Source: Phallus indusiatus
Lineage: Eukaryota; Basidiomycota; Agaricomycetes; Phallales; Phallaceae
Direction of reading: 5' to 3'
Assembly (NCBI GenBank): GCA_027605045.1
Contig: JAQFWX010000003.1
Location: 1,364,001-1,428,000, forward strand
DNA length: 64,000 bases
A program made the translations under genes and the position numbers. The notes beneath the pieces are model-generated. The model saw only the letters and a program-made list of their open reading frames with translations, was not told the DNA's origin and did no database searches. Below are positions 34,210-46,376 of this stretch, one piece after another (positions within the stretch are counted from its first letter, which is position 1; every line of letters begins with the position of its first letter).

Positions 34210-36397
34210 ATGCCGCCTGAGTCAAGCGAGTCTTTGTCCATAGACTTGCAGCAAATTGTTGCTGCCTTTTCCCCTAATAATGATCTCACTAATCGGTCGA
34301 AATCGTTGCATGAACTTTCCAAATACATTGCGACTATTCGCCAGGAACAAACCAGCGCCGAGGAAGGGACGAGTACACTAACTGGGCTGATCGCTCCGGT
34401 CCTTGAATCGCGACTAGCGGAAACCGACGAAGCAATACTTGTATCTACAATCACCTTCTTTTCGACACTATTTCAACTAGACGTAGCGTCAGCTTCCGAG
34501 ATTCTGTACAGAGATGGCGTTCTATCTTCGATCATGGACATTCCGGATTTACTCCCTTCGTCGACGGTAGCTTTGCACGCGATTGCAGAGTTACTTTCAC
34601 AAGCCAGTTCCAGCAAACAATGTCGACCTCTAATATCGTCCGATGAAATACGAACGTGGCTAGAGCGTAACTCGCAGCAGACCAATGATTCCTCTCTACA
34701 GGCAGCATCTGTTGTTGCACTTGTCAAATTATCTCAAGGACAAGAAGAAGATCCCCAAAGCGCACTGAACGGGGGACAAGCAAGTGATAATTTTGAAGTA
34801 GATCGGTTGTTCAAATCGATGAAGCAATTGATTTCATCGTCGCTTGCCACTTCACCTTCTTCTCTGGTATCTCCGACTCATAGAAGGCCTGGTCTATCTT
34901 ACCGTCCGTCCCGATTTCAAAGAGAGCTTGCACACGATGATGTGTTTTTACAAAACCTTATGAAACTTGCGCGTCGACACGCAAAATCCTCATTTCCTGC
35001 TTCTTATCAAGAAATCTCGTCATCAGACGCGACTTTACGATCAGACGTCGGATTGAGCTATGGGATTTCTGCAATTATACTTAACCTCAGTGCGCACAAA
35101 CGCCACTTATCTGAAGAGGAACAGCAAATTGAGAAGCTCCGCCTCATGTCCAAATTCCCGAATTCTAATTCCCAATCAAAGGAAAAGGGCAAGGTGCCAC
35201 AGCCTGATCCATTAGAGGACGACGCTCATGTTAGCATTCGGTGCAAAAAGCTTTTACAAGCGGGTGCAGCTCATGCGCTTAGTGATATCGTCCAATATGC
35301 AGTTGCTAAAGGACCAGGAAGACGAAGCATTGCCATACGCAGAGCCGTAGGGGCAGCGTTTCTATATTTATCGGAAGATAAACAAAACAGAGGGCAAATA
35401 CTTCAGGGAGGAGGGGCTAAAGCGCTGCTGACAATAATACAAGCAACATTGGAAGAAATACAAGACGCCAAAACACTAGATCCGAAAAAATCGACTTAAT
35501 AGACGTGGGCGACTTACAGGCTAACCAAGCATTAGCAAAATTGACAATCACCTCACCTCCGAGCGCCGTTTTCGGGACCAATCCTGACGCCTACATCGAT
35601 GCCATCCGGCCCTTCACAGTTTTGCTGGTGCATTCTTCGTCATCGTTACTTCAGAAATTTGAAGCTCTTATGGCTCTTACGAACTTGGCGTCCATCTCCC
35701 CGATGCAGCGGATCGTTTTGCCACTTTCCGCTTTCAAAACACATCAAAAGATGCCTCGCAAAATAACCCATCAGCTGGTATCATCATTCAACGCTGTGAA
35801 CATCTACTCCTTGATAATAACTTTATGGTTCGTCGGGCCGCTTTGGAACTAATCTGTAATCTTGTTGGAGGATCTGATACGGCATTTGAGTATTTTGGAG
35901 GAACCGCCGAGAGCCCCACAAAATCGAGGCTGCATATATTGCTGGCCTTGTCGGATGTCGAAGACCTGCCGACTAGATTAGCAGCTACGGGAGCTTTAGC
36001 CGTTCTAACTGCATCTCCATATGCATGTCGAAGCCTAGCAGAACTCGAACTGGAGCGACATATTGTTGTGCCTATTATTGTTGGCGTCATCGATCCTACC
36101 GTTATTGCTCATTCCCAGGATAACGAAGAGAACCAGACACGACAGAGCCAAACCTCGAAGGCGGATCCCGGTTTAGTTCATCGTGGAGTCGTGTGCATAC
36201 GAAACATATTTGCCAATCTAGATTCTCGGGAGGAAAGGTCCGCTATGTCCATCGAAGGAGAAAAGAAAGGTCTTGTCCGTGCGTTGGTAAATGTGGTCAA
36301 AAACACCCCGGGTGGTCCAAACAATGCTGCTATTATCAAACCCGCAGCCGAGGTGTTGAAATGGATGGTGGAAGCTGGGATCAAGCTTCCCTTGTAA
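34210..36397 (+). CDS. SHE4: UCS-domain myosin chaperone (She4/Rng3/UNC-45 type)
   Basis: UCS proteins fold and stabilise myosin motor domains, acting in cytokinesis and endocytosis. The product is an all-helical armadillo-type protein with the family segments IRCKKLLQAGAAHALSDI, AVGAAFLYLSEDKQNRGQILQGGGAKALL, QANQALAKLTITSPPSAVFG, LQKFEALMALTNLASISP, NFMVRRAALELICNLV and ATGALAVLTASPYACRSL. No N-terminal TPR is seen, as in yeast She4 and Rng3. Two frame breaks interrupt a single apparent exon: at 35485-35490 (six A; seven would restore KKIDLIDVGD) and at 35698-35701 (four C; five would restore SPDAADRFATF). The gene starts 73 bases after the ESF1 stop on the same strand. She4 is the closest name; orthology is inferred. 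Confidence 0.85.
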
Positions 36398-36678
36398 TAA
36401 TAGCGAATATGTATATATAACACCTGCTACTGATTGTAAATACATTGAACTGTTTTGTCACTTGGATGGGATCTGTATGATATGGGTTAAACAAGACCTG
36501 AGGTACCACTCTTCTTGAGTGCTACAAAATCGTTGCATTAGAAGATGATCGGCTTTTCAACACAAATACAAATGAGCTTACTACTAGGAATGTGTGGTGC
36601 AATGGCGTTCTTCCAAACAGTATCAAAAGCGCTAATCATTATTTATTAGAAGATGGGCATATCATTATGCCAAAAGAC

Positions 36679-38523
36679 CTACCCTGGGGTGCCTTCGCTG
36701 GTAAGAGATCCAGGTTCGAGATTACCGGTATCGGGGCCACAGCATGCATCAGCTGTACCCCAAACTGTCAAATGATCTAGGTGAATGAATCTCCACGCGG
36801 ATAGCAAAAAGTATACTTGGTCCAGCAGCCCATGCTATCCATCCGATGTATTCATCGTTTTCTTCCACATAATTGAGGAGATCGTTTACAAACTTAGGAA
36901 GCTTGTTTGAAACAAACTAAAAATTCGTTCGTATTTAGCTTACCTCGAAGCAGTTCTCATTATTACCAGCACCGAATTCAGATAATACGGCTCTAAGAGG
37001 GTTGAGATTCACGATCAAAGATAAGGTATGAAAGGAGGTACTTTAGATTATTCTGCTTCAGGAAACTTGTGAATCCAGCCAGGTTAGAAGGACCCGGTTG
37101 TGAGCAGACATTGTGGCCGCCAGAAAAGTCAATGTCTTTACGGGTGAAGTAAGGAAAATTGAGGCCGAGGCGTCGGAAAGAAAGAGAAAAGATACCACAT
37201 ACCGAGGTACTACAGCGGCGTTAGCAAGCACACAAAATCTCAAAACAAAGTGACTAACCTCGTGCATATCAATAGCGGTGTTGTGAAGCGGATCTCTGAT
37301 AAATCCTAGGAGTTCACTATTCGGCAAGTCATTTTCACCAGTGTCTGATTCCAAGAGTGTCCACCAGTAAAGCCATTTCCAGGGGCCAAAATGAGTTGTT
37401 GCGCGCCGGTAGAGCGAATAGCGTTAATGGCAGCCTATACAAGTGTGAACAACTAACGTAGATTCTGCATATACCTGGAGACATACTTGATCATTTATCA
37501 AGATCAATTGCGTCGGCTAGAAGTAATATCTTGAATATGAAACAGTTGGAACCGTCTACCAAAAACGTACCATATCATGGGGCTCGTTATTTATTCCAAA
37601 AACGACCTTTTCGTTATGAACAAATCGACCGGCAAGTTCTTTCCAAAATTCCGCAAAATCCGCCGTTGTTGCAGCATTTGGGTCAGAAGTATTGCCTATG
37701 ACCTAAGACTTTTATTAATTGCCGTTGTTTTGAGAGAAAAAGATGGATTGAATTACACTGCCCGAAAATGGTTGATCTGAGGGATCGCTAAAGGGGTCTG
37801 AGATAAAGCTTCGTCAAATGAGTAATGCGAACGTACTTGTATCTCATCTACGGATCAAGAATAAATGGAAAAATGAAAGTATTGAGATGCGAGACTCACA
37901 TAATTGTGCGGCTGTGAATATCATCGTCAACATCAAGCAAGATGCCTTACAGAATAAACGTACATCAATTAGAGCATAGGCCCCTTTTGTTTGAGTTATA
38001 TAATTGATAGCATCTTCATAAAATCCAAAATACTATAATTGTTGTCAGAAAAGATATAATACGCATCAAATATATGTAACCCACTGTTTCATTGAATGGA
38101 CCAGCAAGACCTATTTTAGGTGTAAGAAGCAGTTTGTAGGTAAAAATGTATATCCATACCAGTTTTAATAGGTGCCATCCGCTCCATTAAAAACGTCACT
38201 CTGAATATGTTGACATGTTCTTGGTCAACGAAAATATCAATAGCACTCTTTTTGCTTTGTCAGAAAAGTAAGAACGAGCCATGAAGAGAAATCGAATACT
38301 TTGTTAATGAACTCATAGTCCACACCAAATCTCCCAGGTAACCCTTGGCCTTTGACTCCAAATACCCCGAATTCACCTCCAGACTGAAGAAAAATCATAA
38401 ATGAAGGTATTAAAACACTCAAAATATCGAGCGGCTTACTTCGTTTACGCCTGCGTAAAGAATTTTAGCACAGACTTGGGTAGCAAAAGCAATCAAAGTG
38501 GTTAAGTGAGTAAAAAACGCCAT
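36679..38523 (-). CDS. Secreted GH5 endoglucanase (subfamily 5 type)
   Basis: Family 5 endoglucanases cut internal beta-1,4 bonds of cellulose. The start MAFFTHLTTLIAFATQVCA is a signal peptide, with no cellulose-binding module after it. Catalytic-domain signatures: GVFGVKGQGLPGRFGVDYEFIN, NIFRVTFLMERM, ALIDPHNYMRY, the acid/base Glu in GINNEPHDM, LAPGNGFTGGHSW, and the nucleophile Glu in VLSEFGAGNNENC; it ends with WIAWAAGP and CCGPDTGNLEPGSL. At least thirteen short introns are needed. Two junctions are imperfect. SW must continue into ESDTGENDL, which needs one more G near 37353. The junction of MRY to PFSDPS near 37800 is off by one base. A TATA-like element lies just upstream. Confidence 0.88.
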
Positions 38524-38557
38524 TGTGGATGTGCTAAAACGTCGACGAAGGAGCACA

Positions 38558-38564
38558 TTTTATA
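38558..38564 (-). promoter_or_regulatory. TATA-box-like element of the GH5 gene
   Basis: TATAAAA on the minus strand sits about 35 bases upstream of the endoglucanase ATG at 38523, implying a very short 5' UTR if used. It is a sequence match only. Confidence 0.35.
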
Positions 38565-38744
38565 GGAACTATAGGTGAGAGTTCAATGCTTGAAAATGGT
38601 TATGGTCATAGCCACCATGGGCTAGAATTACGTCCAGAAGCATATTCATGGCTGCAAAACTGACTATGACGAAGACAGAACCTCGTGACTCGAAATGATT
38701 GAGAACTGACGAACAGGAGTACTGTACGTATCCAGACCCAAGTG

Positions 38745-39570
38745 TAAGTTCTCATTGCGTGCTCTGGGTCCATGCTCGGACTGCAGTCAGGCTGATAGTG
38801 CACGAAGCAAGCACTTTCATCAAAGAAAAAAGGATATCATGACCACAATGCTCGGCTGCAGGAGACGAAGACATAGATGAATACAGGAACAGTGCAGAGA
38901 AACGCACCGCATCACAAAAATCGATATTTTTTCTCATTACTGAAATAGACTTTCCCATTGGAAAGTCAAATCGAGACAAACAAACTGTTCCCGGGGAAAC
39001 TTTAGAAGTGAACACGTCGTACTGACAATGATCATCTGATCATATTCTCCCGAGCAATCGGTATGGATCTCCCAATTCGACGTATTTTTAAGGGCATTTG
39101 TCAGCAAATGAATAAAATCCAGCATTTCATTTCTTTGCCAGCGAGATATCGGGAGATATAGGATGGGTAGATCACCAGTTACGAGCTCGACAAGGGTGGG
39201 ATTTACTCTAGACCTTGGAAAAGTGGTACGTGCGGGATGTGGTGATTTTGGTCAGTTTTCTGTTGAGATATCGTTCACCTTTGCAGTTGGCGTATATACC
39301 TCTTTGAACTTAGGTGATGTCGGGTCTGCATCGTGCTCGTACAAATACAAAGGACAGTTTGCCCTCCGCAGTTGGATTCCAGAGATCCATTATCTTTGAC
39401 GTATGTGATACCGGAGAAATATGGGAGCAAAAAGTTAGGTTCAACGTTGTTTGAGAAGTCAAAGAAACCAAAAGCAACAATCCAGTTGAATGTTACAGAC
39501 GGCCGTCAGTCCAAGCGTGACCACCGTTTTGTCACAACATTTGCTTCATCCACCATTCCGTTCCCGACAT
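38745..39570 (-). pseudogene. Unassigned coding-like stretch, possibly a broken gene
   Basis: On the minus strand several adjoining segments read like protein but lie in different frames. About 39500-39380 gives SNNVEPNFLLPYFSGITYVKD. Then comes GIQLRRANCPLYLYEHDADP with SPKFKEVYTPTAKVNDISTEN before a stop near 39253. In the same frame beyond the stop is NPTLVELVTGDLPILYLPIS, continuing into MLDFIHLLTNALKNTSNWEI. One base out of frame follows YDVFTSKVSPGTVCLSRFDF to a stop near 38752. I cannot name a family or complete a model. It may be a decaying gene, or a real gene whose introns and base errors I cannot resolve. The plus strand also stays open over part of this stretch, so the strand is not certain. 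Confidence 0.35.
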
Positions 39571-39584
39571 AAGTCGTAGTCGCG

Positions 39585-40218
39585 ATGTCCGACTCTGAAG
39601 ATCAAACACAGGGAGCAGTCGAATCAACTTACGAAGAAAGACCGGCTTTCAGAAATGCCGCCACTATTGGTGTGCAAGGAGCCGTTTTCGGCACCCTGGT
39701 TGCGTCGGTGCAAAATGCATTACAGACCCATGACCGAGGAGCGTTTGGTGTTCTCACAAGAAGTGGCGGAACAATAGGATTTTTTGGTAATTTATCCTTT
39801 AAGAAAACGATATTTGTTGATTGAGTTGTTTTTACCATTTCCTAGCTGCCATGGCTGCGACATTCGCTTTTACCGACTCGTATGTTTCCAACTTGCGTCA
39901 AACGCGAGATCCAATAAATGGAGCAATTGCCGGTTGTGCAGCTGGTTTGTTAGCTGGAGCACGAGGTAATTATCTGTGTTTAAAACATTTTTTGAGTTTA
40001 TCTAACTAGTGCCCTAAATTTAAGGACGTTCTATACCCCAAGGACTTGCATCCTGCGCCGCTATTGGGGCTTTGGTTGGCTCATTTGATGCAGCGGGAAG
40101 CAGTTTACGTGGTGATGGTCGTGATGAAGAACACGCTCTTTCGAGAGAGGAGAGACGGCGACGTTTCTTCAAGCATGAACCTCCCGTTTCAGGGATCCGT
40201 CTACCAGGCGATTCATAA
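39585..40218 (+). CDS. Complex I accessory subunit of the Tim17 family (NDUFA11/B14.7-like)
   Basis: The three exons 39585-39786, 39846-39965 and 40025-40218 join in frame. The product has the four-span Tim17/22/23 fold pattern with small residues in the helices: IGVQGAVFGTLVASVQNAL, GGTIGFFAAMAATFAF, INGAIAGCAAGLLAGAR and GLASCAAIGALVGSFDAAG. The tail is charged (SLRGDGRDEEHALSREERRRR). In fungi this pattern with a short acidic N-terminus matches the membrane-arm complex I subunit B14.7 (NDUFA11; 21.3b-type in Neurospora). A TIM22-type translocase subunit is the alternative. Confidence 0.7.
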
Positions 40219-40358
40219 ATTGTTACATACATCATTATCCAGTAATATAGTTTAGAGGTGCATTGTAAATCATAAAACCTGCTGAAATATAAAAAAAACA
40301 ACCCATAGCAGTTGATGAGTTGCTAAATTGGTTGATAATCTTGCCAGTAGTCAAAGGA

Positions 40359-42364
40359 CTAAAAGATATTCAATTCATTCCTTATGGCTTCCACTTCTTG
40401 CGCCCATTTAATCCGAAATGCATTGTTCCAGCTACTCTTTGGATGATGAGGGGCCTAGATGTATGCTATGAGAAAAGGATAACTTATTTATGCAAAAAGC
40501 ATTTGTACCTTGCGCGTGATGGCATTTAAAAGCGCGTTAACGCTGAGTTTGGGATCTCGCTGCCATTGAAACCTGATATATTGTACAAACCATTCCTTCT
40601 CCGCTTGGGTAAACGCGTACTTAGTGTCCGATAACGCTTCGATATGAGCAGGTGGTGACGGGGATCTCAGACGGTGAGATAACGGTTTGAATTTACTGGG
40701 AGAAGCTAATTTGGATGTCGAAGGCGTCGATGGTTTGCTTTTAAGCTTCTGACTGCTCACAGGAGTTTTTTGAGATGAGCTTGGGATTTTCTGTCGACGT
40801 TCTTTAGACTTGGAAGGAGAAGAGGAAGCCGAGCGAGTAGTTTTGATGAGGTACGGTTCAACAGGGACAAGATCCGACTCTTGTTCGCATTCAAGCAGCC
40901 ACTTGGGTTGGACAGCAGTCTTGTCGGAAGAAACAGTCAGAGCTGTTTTCGAGAATGAAGGTGAACCTAAAAGAAAAATCAATACAATGGTGATAATGCC
41001 CTTTCACTTAACAAACATACGATCGTCGAGCACAACATAATCAGCTTCACTCATCACACTCACAATCTTTCCACCATTTTTCTAGAACAGGAGATCAGGA
41101 TTAAACGAATAGCGAGGAGAATGAAACATACTTTAACAATATTAATGAGCTCCTTTCGATTCTTCACACTCATGTCGATATAGAAATCAGACGGTGCACC
41201 ATCCAAAAAGAAAAAACCATCATTAGTTTGGACAGCAGGGGCCTTTTCTGCATTCACGTGCTTCCTCTTAGATCCCAATCCTGACCCAGATGCCCTTCGA
41301 GTCTCGTCGTCCAAAGACGGTAAACTAGAACGTGAACTGACCCTGCGATGATGATTCTGGGCTGTCGCAGTCGATTCCTCTCCGTATTCGTAATTTGGTG
41401 AAGCAGTATTCGGAGCCGTAGAATCCGAACGAGAAGTGAATGAATTGATAGCGTCGGACTGAGGTGTTTGCCGTTGTTGTTGAGTGGATAAATTGGGAGT
41501 GCTTGTAGATCCGATGTTTCTCAAGAGTGTCTCGAGATCGGTACCTACGCCCTGGGATCGGATATGCTGGAGATGTTGGATAGTTAACAAAGGCTGTAAA
41601 ACTAACAGAGGCTGAATTACATGCAAAGCCTCAATCAAAGGTGCAATATTAGGTGAAGTGAGTAGGGCTGAGATGTCCTGAGTAAGTGAGGGCGTAGACG
41701 GAGGAGGCGGTTGACTGGGGGTCTGTTGAAACGTTTGTACGGCGTTTGGATCGTATGGGGCTTCTGGAGTCCTAGTACTAGAAGGCTCTCCCAATCTGCG
41801 TTTCTTGATAGGTGGAGGTGAGTCGGATATTTTAATCTTTGGAGACTGTGACTTTTGATAATGAGGAGGTTGACTGGATGATGGTGGTAAATCTCCGGCA
41901 CCGTTCGTTTGCCTTCTAAACTGAGATCTGATTGCGATATGAACAAAGGGGTGCATCCAATGTAGGAATTAGGTATGATAAAAGACTTACGTTTCGTAGG
42001 GTTGTTCTTCCTCTTGATCGTCATACTCCCTTTGTTCTTCTTCTGCCTCGCCGCCTGATTCAAAGGCCCGTAAATCGTAACCGCCCCATGATTCATTTTC
42101 GCCAATAAATCTTTGCGCCTGTATGCATCTATGTATCCAACCTACATCAAGGATGACTTTGTCTTTCCCCCACGCCTGAATGAAATCATTGAGTTCCTTT
42201 GAATGGGCTTCTGCGATCAGAATATCAGCTTGTAGAGCCTGGGTAACAGCCTTGCCACCATTGTCTGCGACCTTCCGCAATGTCTTGAACCTATCCCTAA
42301 CGGACGTTTCCAAGAAGATGGAAATCTGTTTCCCATCTGAACTTTCGAAAATCGGACCTGCCAT
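40359..42364 (-). CDS. BRCT/Myb-domain protein, Rap1-like
   Basis: The N-terminal exon encodes a BRCT-like domain: FESSDGKQISIFLE, ADILIAEAHSKELNDFIQAW and the typical VILDVGWIHRCIQAQRFIGE. After a long Gln/Ser/Pro-rich linker comes a second BRCT-like region (DGAPSDFYIDMSVKNRKEL, KNGGKIVSVMSEADYVVLDDR, AVQPKWLLECEQESDLVP). The C-terminus has a Myb/homeodomain-like segment (FTQAEKEWFVQYIRFQW, then APHHPKSSWNNAFRIKWAQE) split by an intron, and ends ELNIF. BRCT plus Rap1-type Myb points to the telomere protein Rap1. The order and the C-terminal Myb differ from fission yeast and human Rap1, so the assignment is tentative. It starts 133 bases from the divergent RS gene. Confidence 0.6.
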
Positions 42365-42497
42365 TTCTGTCTGAGATGAGATACAGTTTGGCAATAGCAG
42401 AAACTGCAGCTGACATAATAGGTTTTCGTCGTCACCTAGGTCACGTCGCTCGTGCTGCGTGTCAGTGAGTTTTTTCACGAGGACAACTTGTGTTTGG

Positions 42498-43608
42498 ATG
42501 GAGCATAGTTATCACCGCGGTACGACTTCGTACGACGGAAGTCGCCATCGAGAAAAGCAACGAAAAGACAGCAGTCGCTGTGAGTATACATACTTTGTGT
42601 TCAGCCTCCTGAATCTGTTGTGCAAAAAAACTAACTTTTTTCTGGAATACACGCGGCGTTAAACTTGATAATGTGACGAATTAATATCCTTATTCTTCTC
42701 CGGAACCGATTAATTTTGGATAGACGTAAGACGATCGCGCTCGAGAGATAGATCCATTTCTCGTTCGCGGTCACAATCACCACGACGCAGGAAAGACCAT
42801 GAGCACAATCGACACCGATACCATGGGCATGATAGAGACAGAAGCAATCATAGACATAGCAGGAGGCAAGACGAAAAAGATAGTAGGCACAAGGGCAGAT
42901 CAAAGGGCGACAGGGTCAGCCCAGAACCCGTAGATACTGTACGTGTGATTTTGTGGCGGGCGAGCTAAATCTGCGGTCTAACGTTTATTCACGTCGTATG
43001 GCAGTCGCGTGGTTCACACTCCCACCATGTTAGTCGGCTTATTTCAGACCATTGGATTCGCTTCACTAATCCGTTCTGTCTTTAGTCTCGCTCAAGAAGG
43101 TCCGAGTCGCGTTCCGTGTCTTCTGATTCGGACACTGCTTCTATCGTATCGTCATACTCCCGCTCAGGCAATAATGAACGTGATTCACGACATGAGAAAA
43201 GGAAAAGCCGCGAACGCAGCTTGTCACCGGATAATACGCGGCATCACCGCCATCATCGTCACTCAAAACATTCGCAGCCCTCTTCATCCTCCCGTCACAC
43301 AAAAAGCTCATCATCTAAAAGCCGAAAACATCATCGTTCCAGCAATAATCATGAACGATCAGAGGAAAAGCGAAGTATCTTGACTGGGAAAAAGGTGCGG
43401 AGGTTTTTCTTTGCGTTGCTTCTTGGCTCAGCGCTAAAAGTTGATTTTCAACACGTCCCTAATTTCTGATCTCTGCCCAATCTTCACGGGAATTTGGTAA
43501 AAATATTGTTTACAGATAAAGCTTAAAGTGGAAAAGGACGCAGCGGATCATGAACGAGACGCCAACAGAGCAAATTTACTACAATTTTTAAATTCTGCTT
43601 ATGATTAA
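42498..43608 (+). CDS. RS-domain nuclear protein
   Basis: Five exons: 42498-42579, about 42725-42940, a 24-base exon near 43009 (SRGSHSHH), about 43087-43394, and the last from about 43516 to TAA at 43608. The product is almost entirely Arg/Ser/His/Lys/Asp repeats (SRSRDRSISRSRSQS, RHHRHHRHSKHS). A conserved-looking C-terminus reads KIKLKVEKDAADHERDANRA and ends LLQFLNSAYD. RS domains mediate spliceosome contacts and are phosphorylated by SR kinases. A splicing role is inferred from composition. I do not recognise a specific family for the C-terminal helix. Confidence 0.65.
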
Positions 43609-43798
43609 GATAGTAGGAAACTAATAAATAAATAATATACATCCGTTGTTTTCGATTGATTGATCAAATGAAAATTGAGCTCTCCTGGGCGCTTACATAA
43701 CAACCTAAGATAATGCTGCTAAGCGCAGTAGGGTGAAACCAGCGAAAGACGGCTGTGTGGTCACTTCACATCTTTCAGGATACCTTAATTCTCCCTTC

Positions 43799-45856
43799 AT
43801 GACATTGTTTTCCTCCAAACCTTCCAATTCATATTATGACCCAATACCTCAAGGACGCAAATCAACAGAGTCTCTAACATTGGACACGGGACATCATGAA
43901 AATGGCTCTCAGCTGGCACCTTTAAATATCCAGAATGTTTCATCGGATGCAGACTCAGATTCAGAGTCTTATAATGACGAGCAGTCTCCCTCAAATTGGT
44001 CTCAACGACGTGGTCAGCGCCGAAAGCGAAAGTTACGGAATGAATCAGGTTACACTGTTCGACGATGGCTACGAGCACTCGTCCGGCATCCTTTCTTTCC
44101 AACTAAACCACTATCAATTGTATGTCATATTCATCACTTTATTATGAAGTTTTGTGGATATCTTTATTGACCCTGTTCCAAGACAATCTTTTTATTTTCA
44201 TTTGCTTTTTTCGCAGTCGCATTGACATTCTCATTAAAATATATATTAAACCCGGACAAGGCTCCGCTTCCTTGGCGTATCTATTGTTCTATACCTTCCC
44301 AATCAACACTCCCTCCAACGACTCCTACACCGCCTCTGGACGAAATCTTTACTGTCCAGCTTCCAAACGGAATTGCACCTCAATCCTCCGTTGACCTAGC
44401 AACGCCATCGTTTCCTCCCAATAATCTGGATGATCTTCCGCCAGCTGGTGTATTCCTTGGAGTGTTTTCAATTGATTCCGGAATAGAACGTCGAATGCTC
44501 ATCCGAACCACATGGGCTAGCCATATTCGTAGTCGATATGGAGCCAACGACGCAGACGGCGGTTTGGGTACCAGTCGTACAATCGTTCGTTTCATTCTAG
44601 GTAAACCGCGCGCTGAATGGGAAAGACATGTCCAGTTAGAAGCGGAAAGTTCGTGACCTTCTCATGAATAGTTATTTTGTCGTCTAACAATATTTTTTTA
44701 TATAGCTTATAATGACATAGTTATCCTACCTATGAAAGAAAACATGAATTCCGGGAAAAGTCACGCTTATTTTACTTGGGCCGCGGAAAATGCTTGGGTT
44801 CCTCCTCCTCTAGCATCTTACTCACATCGCAATTTCTCATACGCGACCGAATTTATAACTCCACCTGCAGTTGCACCACATGATCCCAAAATGAATTCGT
44901 CGCTATCCAACTGGGTTAGGCCAGATTTCGTTCTTAAAGCAGACGACGATACCTTTATTATGTTGGCCGAATTGGAGGCGAGACTACGCGTGCAACTGGA
45001 AGATGCCCTTGAAACAACTTCACCGAATAAACTAACCCGACGACTAGAGGCAAAAAATGCAGCAGAAATACCCATCTTACCCTCTGATTCAGATCCCTTA
45101 ATTTATTTTGGTTATCTGGTCAAAAACCGTTTCATGGGCGGCGAAATTTATGGTCTTTCATGGGCATTAACGCGCTGGGTTGCTTGGGAACCCAAAATCC
45201 GAAATATGGTGCGTGGTGCAGAAGACAAACAAACTGCCAAATGGATGCATTTACATCCTCGTGCTCAAGAGGTTCGATGGGCATCTGAGCGTTGCTGGAT
45301 ATATGATCATCCTCGAGCTGGAACGGTTTATTCTCATGGATTCTTGTTCCCTTCGGAGGTGTCTCGTGTTAGATCATCTATTCTCTCTCTTTTTCGGCCT
45401 GTTACAAGCACCTCTGGGACGATGCCACCTCAAAGCGTCATATCACCCGGTCAGAGGACGACCTTTATACCTCCCAATATCAATAATACCAAGAATCTGA
45501 CTATATATACGCTTCCTGACCAAAGTCCTATATCATCTTCATATGCGCACTCATCCGTCTCTCGATTCGGCACGTACTATAAATCCCCTTTGCCTAGTCT
45601 TACGCCGTCGGAGTCTATCGAGGCATTGGTGGAAGGTAGTGATATGAGTAAACTGACAATAGACGGTTCGGACACGGCAGCTCAAGCTTGGCATCGACGC
45701 GAAAATCATACCAAGCGGTATGAAGGAAAACGCGTCGGAGGTACTGCAGTTGTGCATTTCATTAAGCGTAATGAATGGTTTTTAGAAACTGCTATGGCAT
45801 TTTTGGGTGACGGCGGACCTGTTGAGCATTATTCCTTAAGAAGCAATTCTTCATAA
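43799..45856 (+). CDS. GT31-type beta-1,3-galactosyltransferase-like type II membrane protein
   Basis: The domain order is a cytoplasmic basic tail (RRGQRRKRKLRNE), a membrane anchor across the first intron (ALTFSLKYIL), a Pro-rich stem, and then a GT31 catalytic domain: GVFSIDSGIERRMLIRTTWA, IVRFILGKP, YNDIVILPMKENMNSGKSHAYFTW, the metal-binding DxD-type motif KADDDTFIM, and YFGYLVKNRFMGGEIYGLSW. The long C-terminal extension includes HPRAGTVYSHGFLFP. Exon 1 ends at GTATGT near 44118, and the next acceptor at 44217 leaves the frame one base short, so one base may be missing there. The second intron (about 44650-44705) is clean. Such enzymes work in the Golgi on glycans; donor and acceptor cannot be read from the sequence. 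Confidence 0.8.
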
Positions 45857-46376
45857 CAAAATCATTTGGGGTTTTTCAGGTAATCTACGGATATGTATTA
45901 TGATACGATCTAACTTAATATTTGAATACCATTGTATACACCAGTCTAGAGGAAGTTGAAAGTTAAACGTTCCTGTCAAGCCGCGATGAATGTCACAGTT
46001 ACGCCGCAACGCGCCGGTTCCACAGATGCTTCCAGTCCTGAATAGCCTGCCCTAAGTGTTGAGTAGCATTCTGTATCACATATCCAATATTATTATTATT
46101 AAGGATTATTTTCACTGCTAAACTGATATGGTGTTCGCACGCGTAGGCAATGATTTACTTCATTTATAACTATCTCTTTTTCTGGGTTGAAAAAATGTAC
46201 CAGCTGTCGCAAGATTGGAAATTTCAAGAGCTCATTAACATCTTTTTGTCATGAAAACCACGCTCCAATCACCTTATGGAAACTTTTCATATTTTTTTTT
46301 CTTTTCAGGAAAAGCCAGCTCGATTTGTTCGGGATTACCATTTTAGTGACGTCACTGTATCCAACACTCCTTGGTC
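45857..46376. other. Intergenic region
   Basis: This is the 3' flank of the GT31 gene and the promoter of the GST-like gene. It is A/T-rich with short open frames that do not resemble protein. No repeats were noticed. Confidence 0.5.
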
